Assembly: GCA_002966495.1 (NCBI GenBank)
Contig: CP016490.1
Location: 3,100,001-3,164,000 of the forward strand
DNA from: Halomonas sp. GFAJ-1
GTDB lineage: Bacteria; Pseudomonadota; Gammaproteobacteria; Pseudomonadales; Halomonadaceae
Reading direction: 5' to 3'
DNA length: 64,000 nucleotides
The notes below the pieces were generated by a model. That model had not been told where the DNA came from. It saw only the letters and a list, made by a program, of their open reading frames with translations, and ran no database searches. Numbering within the stretch: position 1 is the stretch's first letter; each line of letters begins with the position of its first letter. Of this stretch, positions 26,769 through 34,918 are shown one piece after another. A program made the position numbers and the translations under genes.

Positions 26769-28130
26769 TTAAGAGGGCGTTACATGCACGGTTAGCCCAT
26801 CAAGCCTTACTACCTTTAAGGTATCGCCTTGCTTAACGGGCACATCACACACCGCATTCCAGCGCTCGCCGTGCAGGCGCACATGGCCCTGAATATTAAA
26901 GTCATCTAACGCCACCGCGTGCGCCCCAATCAGCTGTTCTGCCCCACTGTGCACAGGCCTTCTACGCAGTGTGGCAAACCGAGTGAGTGTCCATAGCATC
27001 AAACTTGCTGAAAGTAGCGCCACTCCACCGATTAGTGGTAGCGAAATAGCCAAGTATTCAGCATCCATCAGCATGACCGAGCCAAGCACAAAGGCTACAA
27101 TACCGCCTGCCCCTAATATGCCAAAACTGGGTAGTAGCGCTTCTCCCACCATCAGTATTAGCCCCACCAAGACCAGTGCAAGGCCCGCATAATTGATGGG
27201 CAGAACCTGAAAGGCAAAAAGCGCTAATAGCAGCGAAATAACGCCGATGGTGCCGGGAAATAAGCTACCAGGGCTTGAGAGTTCGAAAATCAGCCCGTAA
27301 AAACCGATAATCATTAAGAAGTAGGCAATATTAGGATTAGTGATCAATGACAGCAGTTGGGTACGCCAATCAGGGTCAAAGCGCTCAACGATCAGGTTTT
27401 CCGTCGCTAATGTGACATCTCCCCGCTTCATCACCACCGTCATACCATCCAACTGCGCGAGCAGGTCGTCGATATCTTTTGCGACAACATCAATTACATT
27501 CTGCTCTAGTGCTTGATTAGCAGTGAGATTCACCGCGTCGCGTACCGCTTCTTCCGCCCAATCTGCGTTGCGTCCGTGGCGCTCGGCCAGGCCCCGAATA
27601 AAGCTAACGGCGTCCTCCAGTACCTTTCGATCCATCGCACTGCCTTCACGCTCAGACTCTTTTGCATCACCTTCGTCTGTGTCTTCCTCCCCGCTAGCAA
27701 CGCCAGAGCCAACCATTTGCACTGGCGTTGCCGACCCTAAATGGGTGGCAGGTGCCATGGCCGCCACATGGCTGCCATATAACAAATAGGTGCCAGCACT
27801 TGCCGCGCGTGCGCCGCTTGGCGACACATACATAACCACGGGGGTTTCGGAATTGAGCATGGCTTGGATCATGTCACGGGTAGTTTCAACCAGCCCGCCA
27901 GGCGTGTTTAACTCAACAATAACCAGATCACTGTTCTGCTCTTGAGCCCGACGAAGGCCACGCCCAAAGTAATCCTTCGTTGCAGGCCCAATGGCACCCT
28001 CAATGTTGAGCACCAGTGCCTTACCACCACTATTTTGCGCCATCGCCTGCCATGTAAAAGACGATGTGGCCATGATGACGCCAGCGAGAAGCATCCAGAG
28101 CCAGTGCGATTTGAGAGAAAAGGCTTGCAT
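26769..28130 (-). CDS. nfeD: NfeD-family membrane-bound serine protease (long form)
   Basis: Long NfeD, 453 residues. After a signal peptide (to about residue 31) comes a ClpP-like protease domain with the nucleophile Ser region GARAASAGTYLLYGS, then a cluster of hydrophobic segments (about 240-390) and a C-terminal OB-fold (GRAHAVALDD-like region to VTPS). NfeD and slipin genes are paired in many bacteria, and the archaeal counterpart cleaves its slipin. The pair may take part in membrane quality control. It is divergent from the alternative oxidase gene. Confidence 0.92.
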   Translation of the reverse strand: MQAFSLKSHWLWMLLAGVIMATSSFTWQAMAQNSGGKALVLNIEGAIGPATKDYFGRGLRRAQEQNSDLVIVELNTPGGLVETTRDMIQAMLNSETPVVMYVSPSGARAASAGTYLLYGSHVAAMAPATHLGSATPVQMVGSGVASGEEDTDEGDAKESEREGSAMDRKVLEDAVSFIRGLAERHGRNADWAEEAVRDAVNLTANQALEQNVIDVVAKDIDDLLAQLDGMTVVMKRGDVTLATENLIVERFDPDWRTQLLSLITNPNIAYFLMIIGFYGLIFELSSPGSLFPGTIGVISLLLALFAFQVLPINYAGLALVLVGLILMVGEALLPSFGILGAGGIVAFVLGSVMLMDAEYLAISLPLIGGVALLSASLMLWTLTRFATLRRRPVHSGAEQLIGAHAVALDDFNIQGHVRLHGERWNAVCDVPVKQGDTLKVVRLDGLTVHVTPS

Positions 28131-28302
28131 GATCGCTCCTCGCGCTTCGCGCCATCACCTAAGTCTTACAACAGTGACCACTACCACACCGCTTAGTTTC
28201 ACAAAACCTATACAGCATGTAGGAACCGGAAAGCAGCTGTTAATATCAGAACCTCTTTTTAACGTAGCACCTCTGGGTGGACTCGCCATAAATTAAGTAA
28301 AA

Positions 28303-28320
28303 GTAAGCACTAATTCTTAC
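28303..28320. promoter_or_regulatory. inverted repeat upstream of the alternative oxidase gene
   Basis: GTAAG-N8-CTTAC with an AT-rich centre about 77 bases before the oxidase ATG. It is a possible operator. It does not clearly match the NsrR consensus. Confidence 0.35.
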
Positions 28321-28396
28321 GCTGTTTATCCTTTTTGAGTGAACCAGACTCTTATACAGAAGTCGTACTACCAGATAAATTCAGATAAGGAACATA

Positions 28397-29038
28397 ATGA
28401 TGCGCACCACCAACGACCGTTCAACCGAAAGCGACACGAAGCAGACCCACTATCAACCGCGCGGATTTTCTGACCGCATTGCATATCGGTTAGTACGCTT
28501 TATGCGCTTTTTTGCAGATGTTTTTTTTGCAGGCCGCTATGGCCATCGAGCGGTAATTTTAGAAACCGTGGCCGCGGTGCCAGGTATGGTAGGAGGCGCC
28601 ATTCAGCATCTACATGCCCTGCGGCGAATTAAAGATGACGACGGCTGGATTCGTACGCTGCTGGATGAAGCTGAAAATGAGCGTATGCACTTGATGACGT
28701 TTATCGAAGTGGCCAAACCTAACCGCTTTGAGCGTTTCATTATTATGTTGGCGCAAGGTATTTTCTTTAACCTGTTTTTCTTGCTTTACCTCTGCTCCAG
28801 CAAAACTGCCCACCGGGTAGTGGGTTACTTAGAAGAGGAAGCCGTTTATAGCTACACCGAGTACCTAGAAGGGATTGATCGCGGCGAATACGAAAACATT
28901 CCCGCTCCGCAAATTGCTATCGACTACTGGAACTTGCCTCAGGATGCTCGGCTGCGTGAGGTGGTGGTTGCAGTAAGGGCGGATGAAGCAGACCACCGCG
29001 ACACTAATCATGATTTTGCGGATCAGCTTTCTCAATAA
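28397..29038 (+). CDS. aox: alternative oxidase (di-iron quinol oxidase)
   Basis: Monotopic inner-membrane oxidase that reduces oxygen to water with quinol without pumping protons. The 213-residue protein carries all di-iron ligands: E56 (LETVAAVPG), E95 and H98 (NERMHLM), E146 region (LEEEAVYSYTEYLE), E197 and H200 (ADEADHRDTNH). Such enzymes are common in mitochondria and occur in some marine Proteobacteria, where they bypass the cytochrome chain under nitric oxide or other stress. It is a single gene with a weak terminator after it. Confidence 0.94.
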   Translation: MMRTTNDRSTESDTKQTHYQPRGFSDRIAYRLVRFMRFFADVFFAGRYGHRAVILETVAAVPGMVGGAIQHLHALRRIKDDDGWIRTLLDEAENERMHLMTFIEVAKPNRFERFIIMLAQGIFFNLFFLLYLCSSKTAHRVVGYLEEEAVYSYTEYLEGIDRGEYENIPAPQIAIDYWNLPQDARLREVVVAVRADEADHRDTNHDFADQLSQ

Positions 29039-29124
29039 CTCTCTCAGTAACTCTCCCAATAGCGCTGTCTAAGCAGTTCTATTTCAATCATTATACTCAG
29101 CTGTTTCCACTACTGGTTGAGTTG

Positions 29125-29145
29125 GCGCCGCTGGATTAGCGGCGC
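29125..29145 (+). terminator. hairpin after the alternative oxidase gene
   Basis: GCGCCGCT-GGATT-AGCGGCGC, a perfect 8-bp GC-rich stem followed by a weak T-containing tail (TATTGTATCTT). Confidence 0.5.
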
Positions 29146-29176
29146 TATTGTATCTTCCGCCACGTCTGCCCTGTCC

Positions 29177-29584
29177 TTATTCGATATAATAGCCGCTAAC
29201 GCGCCAAGTGCCGTTTTCAAGGTGGGGCGTTACCACCTCCATAACCCTGGGGTTATTTTCAAAACGTGTTTGAAACGTGAACTCCTTATAGTCCCCTCGT
29301 GGAGCACCGGGCATAGACGTATATTGCGATACCCTTACACGGCGTCGCGTTTCCGCTGCACCAAAGTCCCGCCGGGACAGCGAAATAGTGCGCTGAAGCA
29401 TAGCCGCAGAAAGTGGCGCTTGTAGCAGCGGCGATGCCTCATCCCACGCCTGCTGGTATTCCCCTCTATCTACCGCCGCTAACCATGCCAGCGCAGCCGC
29501 TTCGGCCGCCTGCACAGAAGCTTTAGCATAGGCCGGAAGAGTGAGTAATAGCGTTGTAAAACAAAGGGCAAGTAGTTTGCGCAT
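29177..29584 (-). CDS. DUF4019-domain secreted protein
   Basis: A 135-residue exported protein with a signal peptide (RKLLALCFTTLLLTLPAYA, then KASVQ). The mature part begins AAEAAALAWLAAVDRGEYQQAWDEAS and contains a conserved central strand region (YKEFTFQTRFENNP), which fits DUF4019. Function is unknown; the fold resembles small NTF2-like domains. No operon partner is evident. Confidence 0.82.
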   Translation of the reverse strand: MRKLLALCFTTLLLTLPAYAKASVQAAEAAALAWLAAVDRGEYQQAWDEASPLLQAPLSAAMLQRTISLSRRDFGAAETRRRVRVSQYTSMPGAPRGDYKEFTFQTRFENNPRVMEVVTPHLENGTWRVSGYYIE

Positions 29585-29743
29585 AGCGGGCTCTTGTGGT
29601 GACGTTAAGATTACCTACCTGTGAGGTGTTATCGGGAAGTAGCCGGATTTCTTTAGCCGTCGTCCCGCCCTCGCTTCTCAATTCCTACCCGCTCGTTTAC
29701 TATGCGCCATCCCTTTTATTCCAGCTTCCATCACTAGGCGACC

Positions 29744-30487
29744 ATGTCTGTCAACGCACTTTATACTGATCTTTCTGGCTACTACGATTTGATGTGCGTA
29801 GACATCGACTATCAAGCGCAAAGCAACGCCATCCGCAGGCTGCATCAGATATTTGGCAACGGTGGCACCACCCACTTGGATTTAGCCTGTGGTACCGGCC
29901 CCCATGTGCGCCATTTTATCGACGCGGGCTATACCAGTAGTGGGCTAGACATTAACCAACCGATGCTGGATATCGCCGCCAAGCGCTGCCCAGAAGCGCA
30001 CTTCTCGCTGCAAGATATGAGCACCTTTGAGATTAACGAACCCCTCGATCTCATCACCTGCTTTTTGTACTCAATCCATTATAACGATGGTATTGAAAAG
30101 CTAACGGCGTGCATTGCCAGCGCCCAACGCGCACTGAACGCAGGCGGCGTCTTCTATTTTAATGCCGTCGATAAAGACAAAATCGACAACGGTTTATGCG
30201 TTAAACACACCGCCAAGCAGGCAAACAATACCTTTACCTTTCGCTCTGGCTGGCATTACTGCGGGCACGGAGAAAGACAGTCACTCAGGCTGAGTATCGA
30301 AAAAACGAACGATGAAGAGACGCAGGTTTGGAATGACGAGCACCCCATGGTGGCAGTGAGTTTTGCAGAATTAAGCGCCCTATTGGCGCCTTACTTCGAG
30401 GTGCATGTGTTTGAGCACAACTACGACACCATCTCGCCGTGGGATAACGCCTCTGGCAATGCGATTTTCGCTTGCGTGAGGCGCTAG
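29744..30487 (+). CDS. class I SAM-dependent methyltransferase
   Basis: A 247-residue cytosolic methyltransferase. The SAM-binding motif I is LDLACGTGPHVRHF near residue 43, with acidic motif II at LDINQPMLDIA and post-motif FSLQDMSTF. The substrate is not predictable from sequence or neighbours. It stands alone, facing the yehS-like gene. Confidence 0.88.
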   Translation: MSVNALYTDLSGYYDLMCVDIDYQAQSNAIRRLHQIFGNGGTTHLDLACGTGPHVRHFIDAGYTSSGLDINQPMLDIAAKRCPEAHFSLQDMSTFEINEPLDLITCFLYSIHYNDGIEKLTACIASAQRALNAGGVFYFNAVDKDKIDNGLCVKHTAKQANNTFTFRSGWHYCGHGERQSLRLSIEKTNDEETQVWNDEHPMVAVSFAELSALLAPYFEVHVFEHNYDTISPWDNASGNAIFACVRR

Positions 30488-30499
30488 CTTTTTAGCACT

Positions 30500-30970
30500 T
30501 TAACTCTCGGCGTTGGGCCGTAGCTGACGCTGAACGCCGAGCAGGAAGTTACGTAGCATTTGGTCTTTGCACTCGCGATAGTTCTTATGGCTGGGCTTCC
30601 GGAAAAAAGCGCTTAGCTCGTGACTGCTTAAGGGCAAGCCCACCAGCTCAAAAATCTCTAAAATGTCATCCGCTTTTAAATTCAGCGCAATACGCAGCTT
30701 CTGGAACACCATATTATTGTTCAACTGCGCTTCCGGCGCGGGCTGCGGGCCTTCGCGCTTACCCCGCTTAAAGCTGATAAAGCCATTCAGAAACGACGCC
30801 AGCTCCCTGTTCTTCATTGTGACAAAGGCGTCATCTTCATCCTTTTTCAGCCAAGCGGTTACTTGCTCTTGTGTCACCTCAACCTCTGCAAGAGCGAAGA
30901 TATTCACGATGGTGTTATCTTTTAAATCAAAGGTATAGCGAATACGGCGAAAAATATCGTTATTGGTCAA
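30500..30970 (-). CDS. yehS: DUF1456 family protein, YehS-like
   Basis: A conserved protein of about 156 residues made of two similar DUF1456 halves (NDIFRRIRYTFDLKDNTIVNIF and NNMVFQKLRIALNLKADDIL). The frame is open back to 31006, but E. coli YehS begins at the equivalent of LTNNDIF, and a TTG at 30970 has AGGGG seven bases upstream. I prefer that start. Function is unknown; the paired helical repeats suggest a binding role. Confidence 0.88.
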   Translation of the reverse strand: MTNNDIFRRIRYTFDLKDNTIVNIFALAEVEVTQEQVTAWLKKDEDDAFVTMKNRELASFLNGFISFKRGKREGPQPAPEAQLNNNMVFQKLRIALNLKADDILEIFELVGLPLSSHELSAFFRKPSHKNYRECKDQMLRNFLLGVQRQLRPNAES

Positions 30971-31062
30971 GAGCGAGCCCCTAGTCTTAGGTATGTTCAA
31001 CACCATCAGCTGTTAGCTGAACCTGTGTCTGTCATCAGTGGTTGGTACATCAAGAAAGCAGT

Positions 31063-31485
31063 TTAGCCTGCAGTTAACGTTTCAAGCAGTTCATCTATTT
31101 CTGCTTTCAATTCGTTGTCTTCAATTCGACGTGCGCTCTCTTTTGCCTCTTGGAGGTTTTTGATAGCCGCGTCTGTTTGGCCCAGCTCCACTTGCAACAT
31201 TGCCATGGAAAAACCGATGGATGACAGATGGTCTTTCGAATCTATCGCACTGGCTTTTGCTAACGCTTTTTCGTAGAGGGCCAGCGCATCTTCCAGCTCT
31301 TCGGTGAAGTCCGCCAAGGTTTCCCACTGCTCTGGGTGATCTTTATCGGTATTTTCATGCTCGCTGCAAATCGCCTGTAGCTCGGCATACAGCGCTTCAA
31401 AGGTGGCGCGATCATCTTTGGCGGCGGCCTTCATCAGCTTTTCAGCAAGTTCGTAAACTGCCTTGTATATTTTGGTATTAATCAT
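31063..31485 (-). CDS. TPR-like helical protein of unknown function
   Basis: Acidic, wholly helical cytosolic protein of 140 residues. Helix pairs ALALYEKALAKASAIDSKDH and LQVELGQTDAAIKNLQEAKE look like tetratricopeptide repeats, so it probably mediates protein-protein contacts. No catalytic motif is seen. Single gene on the minus strand, divergent from the RNA helicase. Confidence 0.75.
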   Translation of the reverse strand: MINTKIYKAVYELAEKLMKAAAKDDRATFEALYAELQAICSEHENTDKDHPEQWETLADFTEELEDALALYEKALAKASAIDSKDHLSSIGFSMAMLQVELGQTDAAIKNLQEAKESARRIEDNELKAEIDELLETLTAG

Positions 31486-31731
31486 TAACCACTACCTTTC
31501 TCTATTTAAAAAACAGTAACAAGTAAAACAAATCTGCTGAACGCCAACGTTTGTAACACAGTCACTTCACCGCAACCGGCGACATTATACCCCTTAGGGA
31601 TGGCCCCCGGGGCGGTCATTTATGGCTTTATGGTGGGGGGGGTAATGAGGCCCTTCCTAGGGGTGCTTTTACGCTATACTGCACCACTTTTTATTTTCGA
31701 CACCCCTTACGACCCTTTGTCAGAGCGTCTA

Positions 31732-32931
31732 ATGCCCTTTTCAAAACTAGGCTTATCCAGCCCACTCGTTCAAGCAATTACTGAACTCGGTTACAAAGCA
31801 CCCACGCCCATCCAGGAACAAGCGATTCCTGTCATTCTTTCGGGTAAAGACTTAATCGCCACCGCACAAACCGGCACAGGTAAAACCGCTGCCTTTGTGC
31901 TGCCACTGCTGGAAAAATTCAGTAAAACAGCCGAACCGCTGCGCGGCAAACGCATTCGTGCGCTGATCCTGGTGCCGACCCGCGAGCTGGCAGTTCAGGT
32001 TGAAGCCAGTGTGGCGCAATACTCAAAGCATACCCAACTCACCTCAATGGCCGCGTATGGCGGCGTGGATACCGCGCCGCAAAAAGAGCGCTTAATCGAA
32101 GGCGTGGACATTCTGGTCGCCACACCGGGCAGGCTGCTGGATTTGGCGCATCAGCGCGCGCTGCACTTTGATGAACTGCAAGTCATGGTGCTGGACGAAG
32201 CGGACAGAATGGTCGACATGGGCTTTGTCGATGATATCCACAAAATCATCGTGCGCCTGCCGGAGAACCGGCAGAACCTATTGTTCACGGCCACCATGAC
32301 CAACGACGTGCGCGCCATCGCCCACGCGTTTTCAGACAGCAAAATGACCGACTTGGCGGCTGACATTTCCATTACACCCAATGTCCGCGCCGCCGCCACG
32401 ATCAAACAGTGGCTGATCACGGTCGACAAAGACACCAAGTCCGCCCTGTTGAGCCACTTGATCAACCAGCAAGCGTGGGATCAGGCGCTGATTTTTGTCG
32501 AGAAAAAACACAGCGCCGCCAAGCTGGTGGCTCAGCTGGAAAAACGCGGCATCCAAGCGGATTCCATCCATGGCGGCAGAAGCCAGGCCATGCGTGAAAA
32601 AGTGTTGGATCAGTTCAAATCGGGCGAACTGAAGTACCTAGTAGCTACGGGCGTCGCCGCTCGGGGACTGGATATTGGTGAACTCAGCCGTGTAGTGAAC
32701 TACGACTTACCTTTCCAGCCAGAAGAGTACATCCACCGCATTGGCCGCACCGGCCGTGCGGGTGCCTCCGGTGAAGCCATCTCGCTGGTCGATATCAGTG
32801 ACTTTAAAAACCTGTGCGCAATTGAAAAGCGTTTGAAAAATACAATTGAGCGCAAAGAAATTGAAGGCTTCCCGGTTAAAAAAACCGTGCCCGCGTCTAA
32901 CTTAAACCACGTCAAAAAAAGCAGCCGTTAA
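31732..32931 (+). CDS. rhlE: DEAD-box ATP-dependent RNA helicase, RhlE-like
   Basis: RNA-unwinding ATPase of 399 residues involved in ribosome assembly or RNA turnover. Motifs in order: Q motif GYKAPTPIQEQAIP, Walker A AQTGTGKT, PTRELAVQ, DEAD (VLDEADRMVDMG), LFTATM in place of SAT, and HRIGRTGRAG. The frame is open upstream to 31600, but the ATG at 31732 begins the family-typical sequence MPFSKLGLS. The C-terminal extension is short and basic. TATACT at 31675-31680 is a plausible -10 element. Confidence 0.92.
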   Translation: MPFSKLGLSSPLVQAITELGYKAPTPIQEQAIPVILSGKDLIATAQTGTGKTAAFVLPLLEKFSKTAEPLRGKRIRALILVPTRELAVQVEASVAQYSKHTQLTSMAAYGGVDTAPQKERLIEGVDILVATPGRLLDLAHQRALHFDELQVMVLDEADRMVDMGFVDDIHKIIVRLPENRQNLLFTATMTNDVRAIAHAFSDSKMTDLAADISITPNVRAAATIKQWLITVDKDTKSALLSHLINQQAWDQALIFVEKKHSAAKLVAQLEKRGIQADSIHGGRSQAMREKVLDQFKSGELKYLVATGVAARGLDIGELSRVVNYDLPFQPEEYIHRIGRTGRAGASGEAISLVDISDFKNLCAIEKRLKNTIERKEIEGFPVKKTVPASNLNHVKKSSR

Positions 32932-32941
32932 GCGTTAACAA

Positions 32942-32980
32942 AGAAGCTCACTCTTGTATTCGTTTCAGAGGTGAGCTTCT
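32942..32980. terminator. inverted repeat between convergent rhlE and rho-like genes
   Basis: AGAAGCTCAC and GTGAGCTTCT form a perfect 10-bp stem with a 19-base loop. T-runs are short on both sides, so termination would be modest. Confidence 0.55.
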
Positions 32981-32983
32981 CCT

Positions 32984-33940
32984 CTACTCAGCCGGTGAAA
33001 AGGCATCCAACAGCTCGGCATTCGTGGGGTATTTCTCCAACAGTGCAAGCAGCTTCTGCGCGCCTTCTATGGGCTTAAGCGGTGTTAACGCTCTGCGCAG
33101 TGTGCGTACTTTTTCAGTATCTTTTGCATCGATCAACAGCTCTTCACGGCGGGTGCTGCTTTTGGCAATATCGATCGCCGGGAAAATCCGTTGATTAGCC
33201 ACGTCCCGTGATAGCACTAGCTCCATATTGCCCGTGCCTTTGAACTCCTCGAAAATCACCTGATCCATACGGCTTCCCGTATCCACCAGCACGGTGGCCA
33301 GAATGGTGAGCGAGCCGCCGTTTTCGATTTTTCGCGCCGCGCCAAACAGTTTGCGAGGGATTTCCATCGCCCGGGAATCCAGCCCACCCGACATGGTACG
33401 CCCATTGCCCCGCTGCTCGGCATTATGAACCCGCGAAAGCCTTGTGAGTGAATCGATCACGATCATCACATCGTGCCCCTCGCCTGCCTGCTTGCGCGCT
33501 GTATCTAGTAGCTGATCGGCCATCCGCACATGGTTCGCGTAGCTTTCATCGGACGACGAGGCATGCACTTCAGCCGACACGCTGCGCTTAAAATCGGTGA
33601 CTTCTTCCGGGCGCTCATCAATCAGCAAGGCATACAACTTTATATCCGGGTAAGCCTCGGCCACGGCTTGGCAGATATGCTTTAACAGCGTCGTTTTGCC
33701 AGAACCCGGCGGTGCCACAATCAACCCCCGCTGCCCCATACCAATGGGCGTGATCAAATCCATCGCCCGCACAGTGCGCGGCTGATCACTCGGCGCTAGA
33801 TACAGGCGTGGGGAAGGATGGATGGCGGTGCCGTTTAGGAAGCGTGTTATGGGGTCGTTAGAGGATAGGTCTTCGACTTTTTCGGTGGGTTTGGGCTCTG
33901 TTGGCCTTTTGGTTTTTAGGCTTAGGGTTTTGCGGGTCAT
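32984..33940 (-). CDS. Rho transcription terminator paralogue lacking the RNA-binding N-terminal domain
   Basis: A 318-residue homologue of the ATPase half of Rho (E. coli Rho has 419). The P-loop is APPGSGKTT at 76-84. The region LIDERPEEVTDF, the R-loop GLDSRAMEIPRKLFGAARKI, and TVLVDTGSRMDQVIFEEFKG are conserved. The N-terminal helix bundle and cold-shock (OB) domain that form the primary RNA site are replaced by a basic, unstructured 45-residue tail. The position matching E. coli K181 in PPKAGKT is Gly (PPGSGKT). It cannot be the main Rho as normally understood. It may be a specialised motor or an inhibitor that mixes with Rho hexamers. Confidence 0.88.
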   Translation of the reverse strand: MTRKTLSLKTKRPTEPKPTEKVEDLSSNDPITRFLNGTAIHPSPRLYLAPSDQPRTVRAMDLITPIGMGQRGLIVAPPGSGKTTLLKHICQAVAEAYPDIKLYALLIDERPEEVTDFKRSVSAEVHASSSDESYANHVRMADQLLDTARKQAGEGHDVMIVIDSLTRLSRVHNAEQRGNGRTMSGGLDSRAMEIPRKLFGAARKIENGGSLTILATVLVDTGSRMDQVIFEEFKGTGNMELVLSRDVANQRIFPAIDIAKSSTRREELLIDAKDTEKVRTLRRALTPLKPIEGAQKLLALLEKYPTNAELLDAFSPAE

Positions 33941-34187
33941 GGTAGGGTGGATTGCCTTTTAAATTTGGGTGTTTGTTGTTGGCCACTCAACAACAGATTT
34001 CCCGCAGGTTCTGGAATCGCGAACGTGTAGGGGTGCGGTGGAAAAGTTGGTTGGAAAACAGAGCTAATACGCCAATAATCAATTCCGAGCTAATGGGCGC
34101 ATTGAGTAGTGGATTACGCTAAGGCTCTCAATAAGGCCTGAATTTCTTTGGTCACAATAAACGAGAATTTTACCGTTGAGCGGTTTA
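33941..34187. other. 247-bp gap between rho-like gene and antitoxin gene
   Basis: No gene is supported. The promoter for the rho-like gene should lie here. If the toxin-antitoxin pair is a gene cassette, its attC should also be here. I see an ACCG-CTCAA-CGGT hairpin at the right end but no canonical attC core. Confidence 0.5.
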
Positions 34188-34490
34188 TTAACGCCTAAGC
34201 CCGAAATCCTCGCGAATGACTTCAGGATGACGAAAAGCAATCTCGATTAACGCCTTGGCTGGCCCAGACGGCTTGCGCCGCCCCTGCTCCCATTCCTGAA
34301 GCGTACGCGGAGAAATATGCAACACCTCGGCAAACTCTCGCTGCGTAAGGCCAGTTTTCCCTCTCGCTTCTGCCACCTCATTAGGCTCAACATGGCTAAC
34401 CCGTGCGGTTTTGCCCGCTTTCATTTCTTTAACTGATTGAAGCAGCTTGTTGCCAAGCTCCTCAGCGCTAAGAAGCATCTCTTTACTCAT
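34188..34490 (-). CDS. HigA-like antitoxin, XRE-family helix-turn-helix
   Basis: A 100-residue DNA-binding protein. The helix-turn-helix TGLTQREFAEVLHISPRTLQ lies in the C-terminal half, as in antitoxins paired with HigB/RelE toxins. I place the start at ATG 34490, which overlaps the toxin stop by 8 bases (ATGAGTAA); an in-frame upstream start at 34505 is less likely. Such antitoxins neutralise the toxin and repress their own promoter. Confidence 0.88.
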   Translation of the reverse strand: MSKEMLLSAEELGNKLLQSVKEMKAGKTARVSHVEPNEVAEARGKTGLTQREFAEVLHISPRTLQEWEQGRRKPSGPAKALIEIAFRHPEVIREDFGLRR

Positions 34491-34797
34491 TTTCCAATAC
34501 CTCACGAATCGCCTTCAGGATATGCGCGGGTATATTCTCCCGAACGGCCTTCTTGTAGATCACCAACAACCAAATTTCACCATTTGCCAACCGGGTGAAA
34601 TAGATGACGCGCACGCCACCGCGCTTTCCAGAACCCGCTATCGACCAGCGAACTTTTCTACATCCGCCGCTGCCTGGAATGGGATCACCCACTTCAGGAT
34701 TAGCCGCCAGCCAGGCGAAGAAGCCAATTCGCTCCTCCGCCGTCCAGATTTTGCTGGCATCCGCTTCGAATGTGGGGGTTTCAATGATGGTGAACAT
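34483..34797 (-). CDS. RelE/HigB-like toxin
   Basis: A 104-residue toxin of the RelE/ParE superfamily, probably a ribosome-dependent mRNA endonuclease. Family features are GDPIPGSGGCRKVRW and GGVRVIYFTRLANGEIWLLVIYKK, with basic residues near the C-terminus. The ATG at 34797 is chosen over an upstream TTG at 34806. The toxin-first gene order is the HigBA arrangement. It lies directly downstream of the attC site, where the next cassette of an integron would begin. Confidence 0.88.
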   Translation of the reverse strand: MFTIIETPTFEADASKIWTAEERIGFFAWLAANPEVGDPIPGSGGCRKVRWSIAGSGKRGGVRVIYFTRLANGEIWLLVIYKKAVRENIPAHILKAIREVLENE

Positions 34798-34846
34798 AAT
34801 TACCAATATACGTCATTGACGGATTTTTGCAACGCTCCCTCTTGAT

Positions 34847-34918
34847 GTATAACGCCTTGCTCACCGGAAAATTAGGAGCGCAGCGAGTAATTTTTCCGAG
34901 TGCAGCAAATTGTTATGC
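34847..34918 (-). other. integron attC recombination site
   Basis: A 72-bp imperfect palindrome with integron core sites at its ends, on the minus strand GCATAAC (34918-34912) and GTTATAC (34853-34847). Between them the L boxes TGCAGCAA and TGAGCAA pair except for one extra base, the extrahelical base typical of attC. An inner stem CGGAAAAATTA/TAATTTTCCG is also present. The stop codon of the Abi-alpha gene lies inside the first core site, as in gene cassettes. Cleavage is expected between G34853 and T34852. Confidence 0.85.

Noticed and set aside
28303..28320. Calling the repeat before the alternative oxidase an NsrR site
   Set aside because: The arms GTAAG/CTTAC do not match the NsrR consensus well enough; listed only as an inverted repeat.
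34150..34187. A second attC directly after the antitoxin gene
   Set aside because: Only a short ACCG/CGGT hairpin is seen; no paired core sites of the GTTRRRY type with L boxes.
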